From Jatrophihabitans_A sp035248685 (lineage in GTDB: Bacteria > Actinomycetota > Actinomycetes > Mycobacteriales > Jatrophihabitantaceae): a DNA stretch of 64,000 nt. The notes under the pieces are model-generated. The model was given only the letters and a program-made list of their open reading frames with translations, did no database searches and had not been told where the DNA came from. The translations under genes were made by a program, and so were the position numbers. Positions 51,068 to 59,094 of the stretch are shown here, in pieces. Location of the stretch: positions 32,033-96,032 of the forward strand of contig DATFHF010000040.1 of assembly GCA_035248685.1 (NCBI GenBank). Reading direction: 5' to 3'. The number at the start of each line of letters is the position of its first letter. Positions within the stretch are counted from its first letter, which is position 1.

Positions 51068-51604
51068 ATGGACGACTGGCTCGCGATCTTCGCGGTGTGC
51101 TTCGGTATCGCCGGCCTGATCACCGGGGTATTGGCCTTACGAACATTGGCGAAACTGCGTCGGTCGGTGACCCTGCTGTCGCGCGGCTCGTCCGGTCGGG
51201 AGACCATTCTGGAGCTGGCCGATCGGCACATGGCGGCCAGCGAAGCGGTCCGCAAGGACATCCTGGAACTGCAACGGGATCTGACCGCCGCCGCCCAGCG
51301 GATGCACGCCGAACTCGCCACCGAACGCGAGCGGTTAGCCGGCACGGTGGAGTCGGTGACCAGGTCGGTGAGCACGGTGCTGCGCCGGGTGGCCTTGGTC
51401 CGCTACGACGCCTTCGACGAGCTGAGCGGCCGGTTGTCGTTTTCGCTGGCAATCCTGGACGACGGCGGTAGCGGGATCACGCTGACCTCCATCGCCGGCA
51501 CGTCCGACACCCGGCTCTACGCCAAGTCGCTGACGGCGGGGGTGGCCGAGCACCCGCTGTCGCCGGAGGAGGAGCAGGCGGTCGCCGCGGCCATGACCCG
51601 CTGA
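51068..51604 (+). CDS. DUF4446 family membrane-anchored protein
   Basis: A 178-residue protein. One N-terminal membrane helix (about 5-25, LAIFAVCFGIAGLITGVLAL) is followed by a long coiled-coil-like region (35-95, rich in Glu/Arg/Ala). The conserved C-terminal DUF4446 domain has VALVRYDAFDELSGRLSFSLAILDDGGSGITLTSI. Family members are widespread in Gram-positive bacteria and their role is unknown. It is divergent from the GDT1 gene and lies 32 bases upstream of pheA, a common neighbourhood in actinobacteria. Confidence 0.85.
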   Translation: MDDWLAIFAVCFGIAGLITGVLALRTLAKLRRSVTLLSRGSSGRETILELADRHMAASEAVRKDILELQRDLTAAAQRMHAELATERERLAGTVESVTRSVSTVLRRVALVRYDAFDELSGRLSFSLAILDDGGSGITLTSIAGTSDTRLYAKSLTAGVAEHPLSPEEEQAVAAAMTR

Positions 51605-51636
51605 GGCCGTCCGGCCGCCGGCTCTATGCTGCTCGG

Positions 51637-52557
51637 GTGCCGGCTCGCTACGCGTTCCTCGGACCCCGGGGCACCTTTGCCCATGCCGCCGCCCAGCAAC
51701 TGTCGGCCGAGCCGGAGTTGGTGCCGTACCCGAGCGTGACCCAGGCAATCGACGCGGTGCACGACGAGACGGTCGAGGCGGCGGTCGTCCCGCTGGAGAA
51801 CTCGGTGGAAGGCGCGGTGCCGGCCACCCTGGACGCGCTGGCCGGTGACCGGCCGCTGGTGATCCTGGCCGAGACCCTGCTGCCGGTGATCTTCGATCTG
51901 ATGGCCCGCCCCGGCCGAACGCTGGCCGACCTGCGCACGGTGGCTACCCACCCGCACGCCGAGGCGCAGGTTCGTCGCTACCTGCTGACCCACCTGCCGT
52001 CGGCGACGGTCGAACCGGTCGCCTCGACCGCGGCCGCCGCGCAGGCCGTCGCCGAGGGTTGCTACGACGCCGCGGTCGCCCCGGCGCTTTCGGCCGGCCT
52101 GTACGGCTTGCAGACGCTGGCCCACGACATCGCCGACAACGAGGGCGCGATCACCCGGTTTGTGCTGCTGAGCCGGCCGCAACCGCCGCCACCACCCACC
52201 GGCAACGACCGGACCACGCTGGTCAGCTACCTACGCGATGACCATGCCGGTGCGCTGCTGCAGATCCTGACCGAGTTCGCCACCAGAGGCATCAATCTGA
52301 CCCGCATCGAGTCGCGCCCGACCAAGGGCCGGATCGGGCAGTACTGCTTCTCCATCGACTGCGAGGGCCACATCGCCGACGCCCGGGTGGCCGATGCGCT
52401 CGCCGCGCTGTACCGGGTGTGTGCCGCGGTTCGCTACCTCGGCTCCTACCGCCGCGAAGACGGCAAGCAAGCCCCGGTGTTGGCCGGCTGTGCCGATCCT
52501 GATTTCGGCGACGCGGAAGCGTGGCTGGCCAAGATCCGGCAATTCGGTACGGCCTGA
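51637..52557 (+). CDS. pheA: Prephenate dehydratase
   Basis: A 306-residue monofunctional enzyme converting prephenate to phenylpyruvate. The catalytic domain (1-185) starts ARYAFLGPRGTFAHAAAQQL and has AVVPLENSVEGAVPATLDAL. Its last part, IADNEGAITRFVLLSRP, holds the Thr-Arg-Phe motif of the active site. The ACT domain (about 195-285) contains GALLQILTEFATRGINLTRIESRPTKG, which binds Phe for feedback inhibition. The GTG start at 51637 lies 32 bases after the DUF4446 stop, so the pair is probably one transcript. Confidence 0.95.
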   Translation: MPARYAFLGPRGTFAHAAAQQLSAEPELVPYPSVTQAIDAVHDETVEAAVVPLENSVEGAVPATLDALAGDRPLVILAETLLPVIFDLMARPGRTLADLRTVATHPHAEAQVRRYLLTHLPSATVEPVASTAAAAQAVAEGCYDAAVAPALSAGLYGLQTLAHDIADNEGAITRFVLLSRPQPPPPPTGNDRTTLVSYLRDDHAGALLQILTEFATRGINLTRIESRPTKGRIGQYCFSIDCEGHIADARVADALAALYRVCAAVRYLGSYRREDGKQAPVLAGCADPDFGDAEAWLAKIRQFGTA

Positions 52558-52604
52558 ACCGGGACGGACCGGCTACTTGCCACTTCCTGAGCCGCCACGA
52601 CGTG

Positions 52605-52642
52605 CCCGCAAAATGGTGGCCATTGCGCACAATTTGCGGGAC
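52605..52642. terminator. Palindromic element between pheA and a convergent membrane-protein gene
   Basis: CCCGCAAA (52605-52612) and TTTGCGGG (52633-52640) form a stem with the inner palindrome ATGG-TGG-CCAT. It lies 47 bases after the pheA stop. It resembles the element at 30992-31031, so it is a family of palindromes used at gene ends. Confidence 0.6.
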
Positions 52643-52673
52643 GAACAACCGATAGGCCGGCGGAGCGAGCAGG

Positions 52674-52895
52674 CTACTTGGCCAGCACGGCCCACAGGCC
52701 GACCGCGATGGTGGCCAGCACCACCAGCAGGCAGCCGGCAGCGATCAGCCGCCGTCCGGTCGCCGCGTCCGGGTGCTCGTCGGCGGTGACCAGGGCTCGG
52801 ATAGCGATCGAGAACAGGGCGGTAATCCCCACTCCGGCCACCAGGGCCACCACCACCACGTTGCGCAGCGTGGCCAGGTCGAGATAAGCACTCAT
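52674..52895 (-). CDS. Small two-helix membrane protein downstream of pit
   Basis: A 73-residue protein with two hydrophobic segments (about 11-32 and 50-70) joined by a charged loop with TADEHPDAATGRR. I do not recognise the family. It starts four bases after the Pit transporter stop, so it is translated from the same mRNA and could be a small accessory subunit of the transporter. Confidence 0.7.
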   Translation of the reverse strand: MSAYLDLATLRNVVVVALVAGVGITALFSIAIRALVTADEHPDAATGRRLIAAGCLLVVLATIAVGLWAVLAK

Positions 52896-52899
52896 CCGA

Positions 52900-54066
52900 T
52901 CAGCTCGCCCGCTGCTGGAGCACCGGCTGCTTCAACTCGCGCACCGTGGGCTTCGGCGGCGGCTCGTGGTACTCATTGACGTTCTCGGCGGTGATCGGGT
53001 TCCGGTGCGACCAGCGCCAAACCCCGAGCAGCGCCAGGCCGGCGATCGCCGCCACAATGCTGACCTGGACCGAGCCGCCGCCGTCCACGATCGCGCCGAT
53101 GCCGGCCGCAACCAGGGCCGCCGCCGGCAGGGTGAGCACCCAGGCCACCACCATCGAGCCGGCCACCCGCCAGCGCACCCGCGAGCCGACGCGGCCGGCG
53201 CCGCTGCCCAACACCGCGCCGGACGTGATGTGCGTCGTCGACAGCGGCAGGCCACCCTGGGTGGCGGTGAGCAACACCGCGGCGGCAGCGGTCTGCGCCG
53301 CGAAGCCCTGCGGTGGCTCGATGTGAGTCAGCCGGTGCCCCATGGTGCGGATCACCCGCCAACCACCGAGGTAGGTCCCGGCCGCGATCGCCAGCGCACA
53401 GGCCACGATCACCCAGGCCGGCGGCCCGGCCTTGGCACCCAACCGGTGGTCCGCTATCAGCGCGAGCGTGATCACACCCATGGTCTTTTGCGCGTCGTTG
53501 GTGCCGTGGGCCAGCGATACCAGCGATGCCGAGGCGAGCTGGCCGTAGCGGAAGTAGCGGTGGCTGCGGGGCCGTTCGGACGGCAGCGCCGTGCGGTAGG
53601 CCACCCGGGTGGCCAGGAACGCGACCAGCGCGGCGATCACCGGCGACAGCACCGCCGGCACGACCACCTTCGCCACGATGGAGTGGCCGTGGATCGCCCC
53701 GGTCCCGGCCGACACCAGGGTCGCGCCGATGACGCCACCGATCAGCGCATGCGAGGACGAGGACGGCAACCCGAACGACCAGGTCAGCACGTTCCACACG
53801 ATGGCGCCGAGCAGGCCGGCGAACACGATCGGCAACGTGATCGCTACCGACGAGACGATGCCGCTGGCGATGGTCGCGGCGACCTTCAGCGATAGGAAGG
53901 CACCGATCAAATTCAGCACAGCGGACAGCGCGACGGCTGCTTTCGGCCTCAGCGCCCCGGTCGCGATCGAGGTCGCCATCGCGTTGGCGGTGTCATGAAA
54001 ACCGTTGGTGAAATCAAAGGTAAGCGCGGTGACCACAACGATGAACAACAGCGCGGCATCGTGCAC
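52900..54066 (-). CDS. pit: Low-affinity inorganic phosphate transporter (Pit)
   Basis: A 388-residue membrane protein of the PiT family that imports phosphate, usually as a metal-phosphate complex with protons. The two family signatures are FDFTNGFHDTANAMATSIATGAL near 16-38 and LVSLAHGTNDAQKTMGVITLAL near 190-211, followed by GLPLSTTHITSGAVLGSG. About ten hydrophobic segments are seen. The frame is open well upstream, over the serS gene on the other strand, but homology begins at GTG 54066. Its promoter region (54067-54202) is shared with the divergent serS. Confidence 0.92.
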   Translation of the reverse strand: MHDAALLFIVVVTALTFDFTNGFHDTANAMATSIATGALRPKAAVALSAVLNLIGAFLSLKVAATIASGIVSSVAITLPIVFAGLLGAIVWNVLTWSFGLPSSSSHALIGGVIGATLVSAGTGAIHGHSIVAKVVVPAVLSPVIAALVAFLATRVAYRTALPSERPRSHRYFRYGQLASASLVSLAHGTNDAQKTMGVITLALIADHRLGAKAGPPAWVIVACALAIAAGTYLGGWRVIRTMGHRLTHIEPPQGFAAQTAAAAVLLTATQGGLPLSTTHITSGAVLGSGAGRVGSRVRWRVAGSMVVAWVLTLPAAALVAAGIGAIVDGGGSVQVSIVAAIAGLALLGVWRWSHRNPITAENVNEYHEPPPKPTVRELKQPVLQQRAS

Positions 54067-54202
54067 ATCGCGAACGATCCACGACCGCCCTCGCCAAGGC
54101 AAGTCTTCACCGGCTTTTAACGCCACTTCGTGTCTTAACGCAGTCCATATTGCCGTTTCGTCGCTTCTTCGGGCCGTTTTCGCCGGCCGATATCGTGGAC
54201 CG

Positions 54203-55468
54203 GTGATCGACCTGCGCACAGTTCGCGACAACCCGGAACTCGTCCGAGCCTCCCAACGAGCCCGGGGCGGTGACGAGTCGCTGGTGGATGCGCTGATCGC
54301 GGCCGACCTGGAACGGCGTCGGCGGATCGCCCAGGCCGACGCACTGCACGCCGAGCAGAAGGCGCTGAGCAACTCCGTCCGGTCGGCCGGCCCGGACGAG
54401 CGGCCGGCGATCCTGGACCGGGCCCGCCAACTGTCGGCCACCGTCAAGGAGGCGGAGCTGGCGCAGGCGGCGGCCGAGGCGGAACTGCGGCTGGCGCACC
54501 TGGCACTGCCCAACATCGCCGCCGCCGAGGCTCCGCCCGGCGGCGAGGACGACTTCATCACGCTGGCCACCGTCGGCACCCCACCCGAGGTCGCCGAGCC
54601 GCGCGATCACCTGGAGATCGGCGCGGCGCTGCGGGCGATCGACATGGAACGGGGCACGAAGGTCTCCGGCTCACGCTTCTACTTCCTCACCGGCCTCGGC
54701 GCGCAGCTGGAGTTGGCGCTGGTGAACCTGGCGATGGCGCAGGCCGACGCCACCGGCTTCGTCCCGGTGATCGCACCGGCCCTGGTCAAGCCGGAGACGA
54801 TGGAAGGCACCGGCTTCCTCGGCACGCACGCCGAGGAGGTGTACCGGCTGGCCGGCGACGAGCTGTACCTGGTCGGCACCTCGGAGGTCGCGCTGGCCGG
54901 CTACCACGCCGATGAGATCCTGGACGCCGAGCAGCTGCCGCTGCGCTACGCCGGTTTCTCCTCCTGCTTTCGCCGGGAGGCCGGGTCCTACGGCAGGGAC
55001 ACCCGGGGCATCATCCGGGTGCACTGGTTCGACAAGGTGGAGATGTTCAGCTACGTCCCGCCGGAGCAGGCGGCCGATGAGCATCAGCGGCTGCTCGAGT
55101 GGGAGCGGCAGTTCCTGGACACCCTCGAGCTCAGCTACCGGGTGATCGACGTGGCGGCCGGTGATCTCGGGACCAGCGCCGCCCGCAAGTTCGACATCGA
55201 GGCCTGGTTCCCGTCCCAGGGCGCCTACCGCGAGCTGACCTCCACCTCCAACTGCACCACCTTCCAGGCCCGCCGGCTGAACATCCGGTGCCGTACCGGG
55301 AACGGGGCGCCGGCCCCGGTGGCCACCTTGAACGGCACCCTGTGCGCGATCTCCCGAACGATCGCCTGCCTGCTCGACCACCACCAGCAACCGGACGGCA
55401 CGGTATACCTACCGAAGGCACTGCGACCGTGGCTGGGTGGCCGGGAGCTGCTCAGCCCGGTCACGTGA
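54203..55468 (+). CDS. serS: Seryl-tRNA synthetase
   Basis: A 421-residue class II synthetase. The N-terminal coiled-coil arm (about 30-100) binds the long variable arm of tRNA-Ser. Motif 2 is FSSCFRREAGSYGRDTRGIIRVHWFDKVEMF near 252-282, and motif 3 lies in the LNGTLCAISRTIACLLDHHQQPDG region near 374-397. LTSTSNCTTFQARRLNIR supplies Ser recognition. GTG 54203 begins VIDLRTVRDNPELV, the usual SerS N-terminus. The stop overlaps the start of the HAD gene (GTGA). Confidence 0.97.
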   Translation: MIDLRTVRDNPELVRASQRARGGDESLVDALIAADLERRRRIAQADALHAEQKALSNSVRSAGPDERPAILDRARQLSATVKEAELAQAAAEAELRLAHLALPNIAAAEAPPGGEDDFITLATVGTPPEVAEPRDHLEIGAALRAIDMERGTKVSGSRFYFLTGLGAQLELALVNLAMAQADATGFVPVIAPALVKPETMEGTGFLGTHAEEVYRLAGDELYLVGTSEVALAGYHADEILDAEQLPLRYAGFSSCFRREAGSYGRDTRGIIRVHWFDKVEMFSYVPPEQAADEHQRLLEWERQFLDTLELSYRVIDVAAGDLGTSAARKFDIEAWFPSQGAYRELTSTSNCTTFQARRLNIRCRTGNGAPAPVATLNGTLCAISRTIACLLDHHQQPDGTVYLPKALRPWLGGRELLSPVT

Positions 55469-56310
55469 CGAACCCACCGGCTTTGGCGTCAGGCATCCGG
55501 CTGCTGGCCAGCGACCTCGACGGCACCCTGCTGCGCAGCGACAACACGGTCAGCGGTGCCACCCGAGCGGCGCTGGCCGCCGCCGAGCAGGCCGGCCTGA
55601 TCATCGTGTTCGTGACCGGCCGGCCGCCCCGGTGGTTGCACGAGGTCGCGGCCGCGACCGGGCATACCGGGATCGCGGTCGGCGCTAACGGGGCGATCAC
55701 CTACGACCTGCACACCGAGACGGTGCTCACCGAACACCTGCTGCCGCCGGAGCTGCTGGCCCAGGTGACCGGCCGGCTGCGCACGGAGATCCCGCAGGTG
55801 CGCTTCGCCATGGAGTACGGGCTGGACTTCGCCTACGAGCCGGAGTACCGCCACGACTGGGAGGTCACCCCGCTCGCCGACCGCAGCGGCCGTCGGATGC
55901 CGGACGTGGTGACCGCCGAGCTGCCCGACCTGCTCGGCAAGCCGGTGATCAAACTGCTGGCCAAGGGCCGGGACCTGAACCCGGACCGGTTCATGGACGA
56001 GGTGGAAGAGCTGGTCGGTGACCTGGTCACGGTGACCCGGTCCGGGCACTCGCCGCTGGTGGAGATCTCCGCGCTCGGGGTCACCAAGGCCTCCGGCCTG
56101 GCCGCGCTGGCCGCCTCGTTCGGGGTGGACCGCCAGCAGGTGGCCGCGATCGGTGACATGCCCAACGACGTGCCGATGCTGGCCTGGGCCGGCCGGTCCT
56201 ACGCGGTCGCCAACGCCCACCCGGCCGCCTGCGAGGTAGCGGACTCGGTGTTGCCCGATACCAACGACGAGGACGCGGTCGCCAAGCTGATCCGGCAGCT
56301 GCTCGGCTAA
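55465..56310 (+). CDS. HAD-superfamily Cof-type phosphatase
   Basis: A 281-residue phosphatase. Motif I is LLASDLDGTLLRSD near 13-26 with the nucleophile Asp and acid-base Asp. Motif II is VFVTGRPPRWL, motif III the Lys in KASGLAALA, and motif IV is VAAIGDMPNDVPMLAWAG near 232. The large C2B cap (about 85-195) is the Cof/YidA form, which acts on sugar phosphates and flavin precursors. GTG 55465 is translationally coupled to serS. A serS-HAD pair is a conserved arrangement in actinobacteria. Confidence 0.92.
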   Translation: MTNPPALASGIRLLASDLDGTLLRSDNTVSGATRAALAAAEQAGLIIVFVTGRPPRWLHEVAAATGHTGIAVGANGAITYDLHTETVLTEHLLPPELLAQVTGRLRTEIPQVRFAMEYGLDFAYEPEYRHDWEVTPLADRSGRRMPDVVTAELPDLLGKPVIKLLAKGRDLNPDRFMDEVEELVGDLVTVTRSGHSPLVEISALGVTKASGLAALAASFGVDRQQVAAIGDMPNDVPMLAWAGRSYAVANAHPAACEVADSVLPDTNDEDAVAKLIRQLLG

Positions 56311-56369
56311 GCCCCTCCCGGTTGGGCAACTTCCTGGTGGCGTCTGGCTGGGCCGCTAAGTTGCTGATC

Positions 56370-57290
56370 GTGGGTTTGATCGACCGGGTCGCGAAGGGCG
56401 CGGGGGAGTTCCTGCTGTTCGCGCTGACACCACCGCGTTCGACCAGCGCCGGTGAGCAGGCGCAACAGATCGCCGACGCCACCCTCGCTCGCCTCCGGCA
56501 CTTGGACCTCGATGGGTTGGTCCTGTACGACATCGCTGACGAAGCGGCGCGCAACCCGGCACAGCGTCCATTCCCGTTCATGCCGACCCTCGACCCGGCG
56601 GCCTTCCTGGCGGACAACCTCACGACCTGGGCAGCCCCCGCCATCGTCTACCGCGCAGTGGGCAAGTACTCACGCGCGGAGCTTCGGACATGGTTCACCG
56701 AGCAGGATCCTTCGCGCGTGCTCACGGTGCTTGTCGGAGCCGCCAGTGGCGCCAGCCGGTCAAAGACGTCCTTGGCCCAGGCCCAGGCGTTGAGCCGCGA
56801 GGCGAACCCGGAGTTGTTCGTGGGTGGTGTGGCGATACCCGAACGACACAAGCGGCGAGACGACGAACACCTCCGGCTCCTGGCCAAGCAGGAGGCCGGC
56901 AGCCGCTTCTTCGTCACCCAGATCGTCTACGACGTCAACGCGGCGAAGGACCTCGTCTCCGACTACCACTACGCCTGTGCCGAGCGCAGCATCGCGCCGG
57001 CGCCCATCGTCTTCACCTTCTCGGTATGCGGATCGATGCGCACCCTGGAGTTTCTGCGCTGGCTGGGCGTTGACGTACCGCGCTGGATCGAGAACGACCT
57101 CAAACACGCGGCGGACGCGCTGGAGGCGTCCTACCGGTTGGCCCTCACCACGGCTACCGACCTCATCGCTTACTGCCGCCAGCTCGGCGCTCCGTTCGGC
57201 ATCAACGTCGAGAGCGTGTCCATCCGCCGAGTCGAAATCGAGATGGCGGTGCGGCTGGCAGAGCAACTTCGGGCGCAGCTTCACCGGTGA
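56370..57290 (+). CDS. Methylenetetrahydrofolate reductase-like protein
   Basis: A 306-residue TIM-barrel protein. It has FLLFALTPPRS at the first strand, LDLDGLVLYDIADEAARNPAQRPFPFMP, LFVGGVAIPERHKRRDDEHLRLLAKQEAGSRFFVTQIVYDV near 165-205, and GAPFGINVESVSIRRVEIEMA near the end. The strand order and the pair of barrel Glu/Asp residues fit the MetF superfamily. It is distinct from standard FAD-binding MetF, and I recognise it only as an actinobacterial side branch. The start is uncertain: GTG 56370 or TTG 56322. Codon choice is a little less GC-biased than in neighbours. It follows the HAD gene by 59 bases and is convergent with bpa. Confidence 0.6.
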   Translation: MGLIDRVAKGAGEFLLFALTPPRSTSAGEQAQQIADATLARLRHLDLDGLVLYDIADEAARNPAQRPFPFMPTLDPAAFLADNLTTWAAPAIVYRAVGKYSRAELRTWFTEQDPSRVLTVLVGAASGASRSKTSLAQAQALSREANPELFVGGVAIPERHKRRDDEHLRLLAKQEAGSRFFVTQIVYDVNAAKDLVSDYHYACAERSIAPAPIVFTFSVCGSMRTLEFLRWLGVDVPRWIENDLKHAADALEASYRLALTTATDLIAYCRQLGAPFGINVESVSIRRVEIEMAVRLAEQLRAQLHR

Positions 57291-57314
57291 TCCGACCGCT
57301 TCGAACCTATCCGG

Positions 57315-57998
57315 TTAGAGGTACTGGCCGGTGCCGTGGCCCTCGGCATCCGATCGACCGGGCATGCCGACAATCACTTGACCGGGGCCGACCTGGCCGG
57401 GCAGCGCTCGTCCCCGCATCTGCTCCAGCTGCGCCCGGACCGCCATCTGCTGGGCAAACAACGCGGTCTGGATGCCGTGGAACAGCCCCTCCAGCCAGCC
57501 CACCAGTTGCGCCTGTGCGATGCGCAGCTCCGCCTCGCTGGGCACCGAGTCCTCCGAAAACGGCAGCGTCAGCCGGTCGAGTTCGTCGCGAAGGTCCGGC
57601 GACAGTCCCTCCTCGAGCTCCCGGATGGACGACCGGTGAATCTCGCGCAACCGCATCCGGCCGGCCTCGTCCAGCGGTGCCGCCCGCACCTCCTCCAGCA
57701 GCTGCTTGATCATGGTGCCGATCCGCATCACCTTGGCCGGCTGCTCGACCTGGGCCATCAGGTCCTTCTCGTCCTGGTCCTGCTCGTCCCCGCCGTCGTC
57801 AGCGCGGCCATCGGTCGGACGCCCGTCCGGTCCGAACACCACGACCGGGATGCCGTCGGCGACCCGGGCCGAGCCGCCGGGCTCGGCGTCAGGCTCGGTC
57901 GAACTCGAATCGGCTGCCGTCATGACCATCTCCTGTCCTAGATACCGCGATACCTGCGCGTACAGCTCGGCGTCGTCCATCCGCTCACTGTCGTTCAT
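57315..57998 (-). CDS. bpa: Bacterial proteasome activator (Bpa/PafE)
   Basis: A 227-residue protein that forms a ring on the 20S proteasome and opens its gate without ATP. The core is near-identical in pattern to mycobacterial Bpa: EQPAKVMRIGTMIKQLLEEVRAAPLDEAGR (about 85-115), IRELEEGLSPDLRDELDRLTLPF and LRIAQAQLVGWLEGLFHGIQTALFAQQMA. The C-terminal gate-opening motif GQYL is present. The first 80 residues are an acidic, disordered extension, longer than the roughly 174-residue mycobacterial form. Start ATG 57998 lies in the third unit of a 17-base tandem repeat; ATG 57980 is an alternative. No proteasome subunit gene is in the window. Confidence 0.93.
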   Translation of the reverse strand: MNDSERMDDAELYAQVSRYLGQEMVMTAADSSSTEPDAEPGGSARVADGIPVVVFGPDGRPTDGRADDGGDEQDQDEKDLMAQVEQPAKVMRIGTMIKQLLEEVRAAPLDEAGRMRLREIHRSSIRELEEGLSPDLRDELDRLTLPFSEDSVPSEAELRIAQAQLVGWLEGLFHGIQTALFAQQMAVRAQLEQMRGRALPGQVGPGQVIVGMPGRSDAEGHGTGQYL

Positions 57999-58036
57999 CG
58001 GTCTACGTCGTTCATCGGTCTACGTCCTTCATCGGT
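57986..58036 (-). repeat. Three 17-base tandem units forming an ATGA relay before bpa
   Basis: On the minus strand the units are ACCGATGAAGGACGTAG, ACCGATGAACGACGTAG and ACCGATGAACGACAGTG. Each has an ATG whose short frame (MKDVDR, then MNDVDR) stops on the ATGA of the next unit, the last being the bpa start. The stop of the upstream oxidoreductase is also in an ATGA (58040-58037) that opens the chain. Confidence 0.85.
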
Positions 58037-59026
58037 TCATCCGGTGACCAGTACCACCTTGCCGATATGGGTACTCGCCGCCACCACCCGGTGGGCCTCG
58101 GCGGCGTCGGCCAGCGGCAACACCCGATCGATGACCGGACGGACCGTCCTGGCCGCGATCAGCGGCCAGACGTGGGCCTCGGTGCCGGCGACGATGGCCG
58201 CCTTCTGTTCCAGCGGCCGGCCGCGCAGGCCCGCCGCGTGGATGGTGGCGCGCTTGGCCAGCAGCATCGCCAGGCTCAGCTCGCCGGTGCTGCCACCGAC
58301 CATGCCGATCACCGCCAGCCGGCCACCGACGGCCAGGCTGGCCAGGTTGCGGGGCAGGTACTTCCCGCCCACCGTGTCGAGGATGACGTCGACCCCCTCG
58401 CCGCCGGTCTGCTGCTCGATCACCGCGGCGAAGTCCTGCTCCCGGTAGTTGATCGCCACCGTCGCGCCGAGCTCCCGGCACGCTTGCACCTTCGCGTCGG
58501 TGCCGGCAGTCGCGAACACCTGAGCGCCCCGGGCGTGGGCAAGTTGGATCGCCATGGTGCCGATCCCCGAACTGCCGCCGTGCACCAGGAACCGCTCGCC
58601 GATGGTGAGTCCGGCGGCCGGCGGGCCGTCGAAGACCATCGACCAGACCGTGCAGCTGACCTCGGGCAGCGCGGCCGCCGCCACCAGGTCCAGTCCGTCC
58701 GGGATCGGCATCAGCTGGACGGCCGGCACGCACACCAGTTCGGCGTAGCCACCGCCGGCCAGCAGTGCGCACACCTCGTCCCCGACCTGCCAACCGGTCA
58801 CCCCATCACCCAGTTGGACGATCCGGCCGCTGCATTCCAGCCCTAGGATGTGCGAAGCGCCGGCGGGCGGTGGGTAGCTGCCGGCCCGCTGGAGCAGGTC
58901 GGCCCGGTTGACGGCGGTCGCCGCCACCGCCAGCAGCACCTCGCTGGCGGCTGGCTGTGGGTCGGCGACGTCGGCCAGCCCCAGCACGTCCGGGCCGCCC
59001 GGCTCGCGAGCGACGGCTGCCTTCAT
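58037..59026 (-). CDS. Zinc-independent NAD(P)H quinone oxidoreductase (PIG3-like MDR)
   Basis: A 329-residue medium-chain dehydrogenase of the quinone-oxidoreductase branch. The N-terminal GroES-like domain has AVNRADLLQRAGSYPPPAGASHILGLECSGRI, without zinc ligands. The nucleotide-binding fold has FLVHGGSSGIGTMAIQLAHARG near 144-165 and DVILDTVGGKYLPRNLA. Reaction: NADPH-dependent reduction of quinones or alkenals. It is transcribed into bpa, 38 bases away, through an unusual repeat; a related oxidoreductase also lies near bpa in mycobacteria. It is divergent from hutH. Confidence 0.92.
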   Translation of the reverse strand: MKAAVAREPGGPDVLGLADVADPQPAASEVLLAVAATAVNRADLLQRAGSYPPPAGASHILGLECSGRIVQLGDGVTGWQVGDEVCALLAGGGYAELVCVPAVQLMPIPDGLDLVAAAALPEVSCTVWSMVFDGPPAAGLTIGERFLVHGGSSGIGTMAIQLAHARGAQVFATAGTDAKVQACRELGATVAINYREQDFAAVIEQQTGGEGVDVILDTVGGKYLPRNLASLAVGGRLAVIGMVGGSTGELSLAMLLAKRATIHAAGLRGRPLEQKAAIVAGTEAHVWPLIAARTVRPVIDRVLPLADAAEAHRVVAASTHIGKVVLVTG

Positions 59027-59094
59027 CCTTCGAACCTACCGGTAGCCGACCGGACCAGCCGGTCCGCGGTGTGGTGTGCGGCAGGATGACGGGT

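Noticed and set aside
52900..54579. Long 559-residue version of the Pit transporter
   Set aside because: The extra N-terminal part is Ser/Ala/Arg-rich antisense of serS; family homology begins at GTG 54066.
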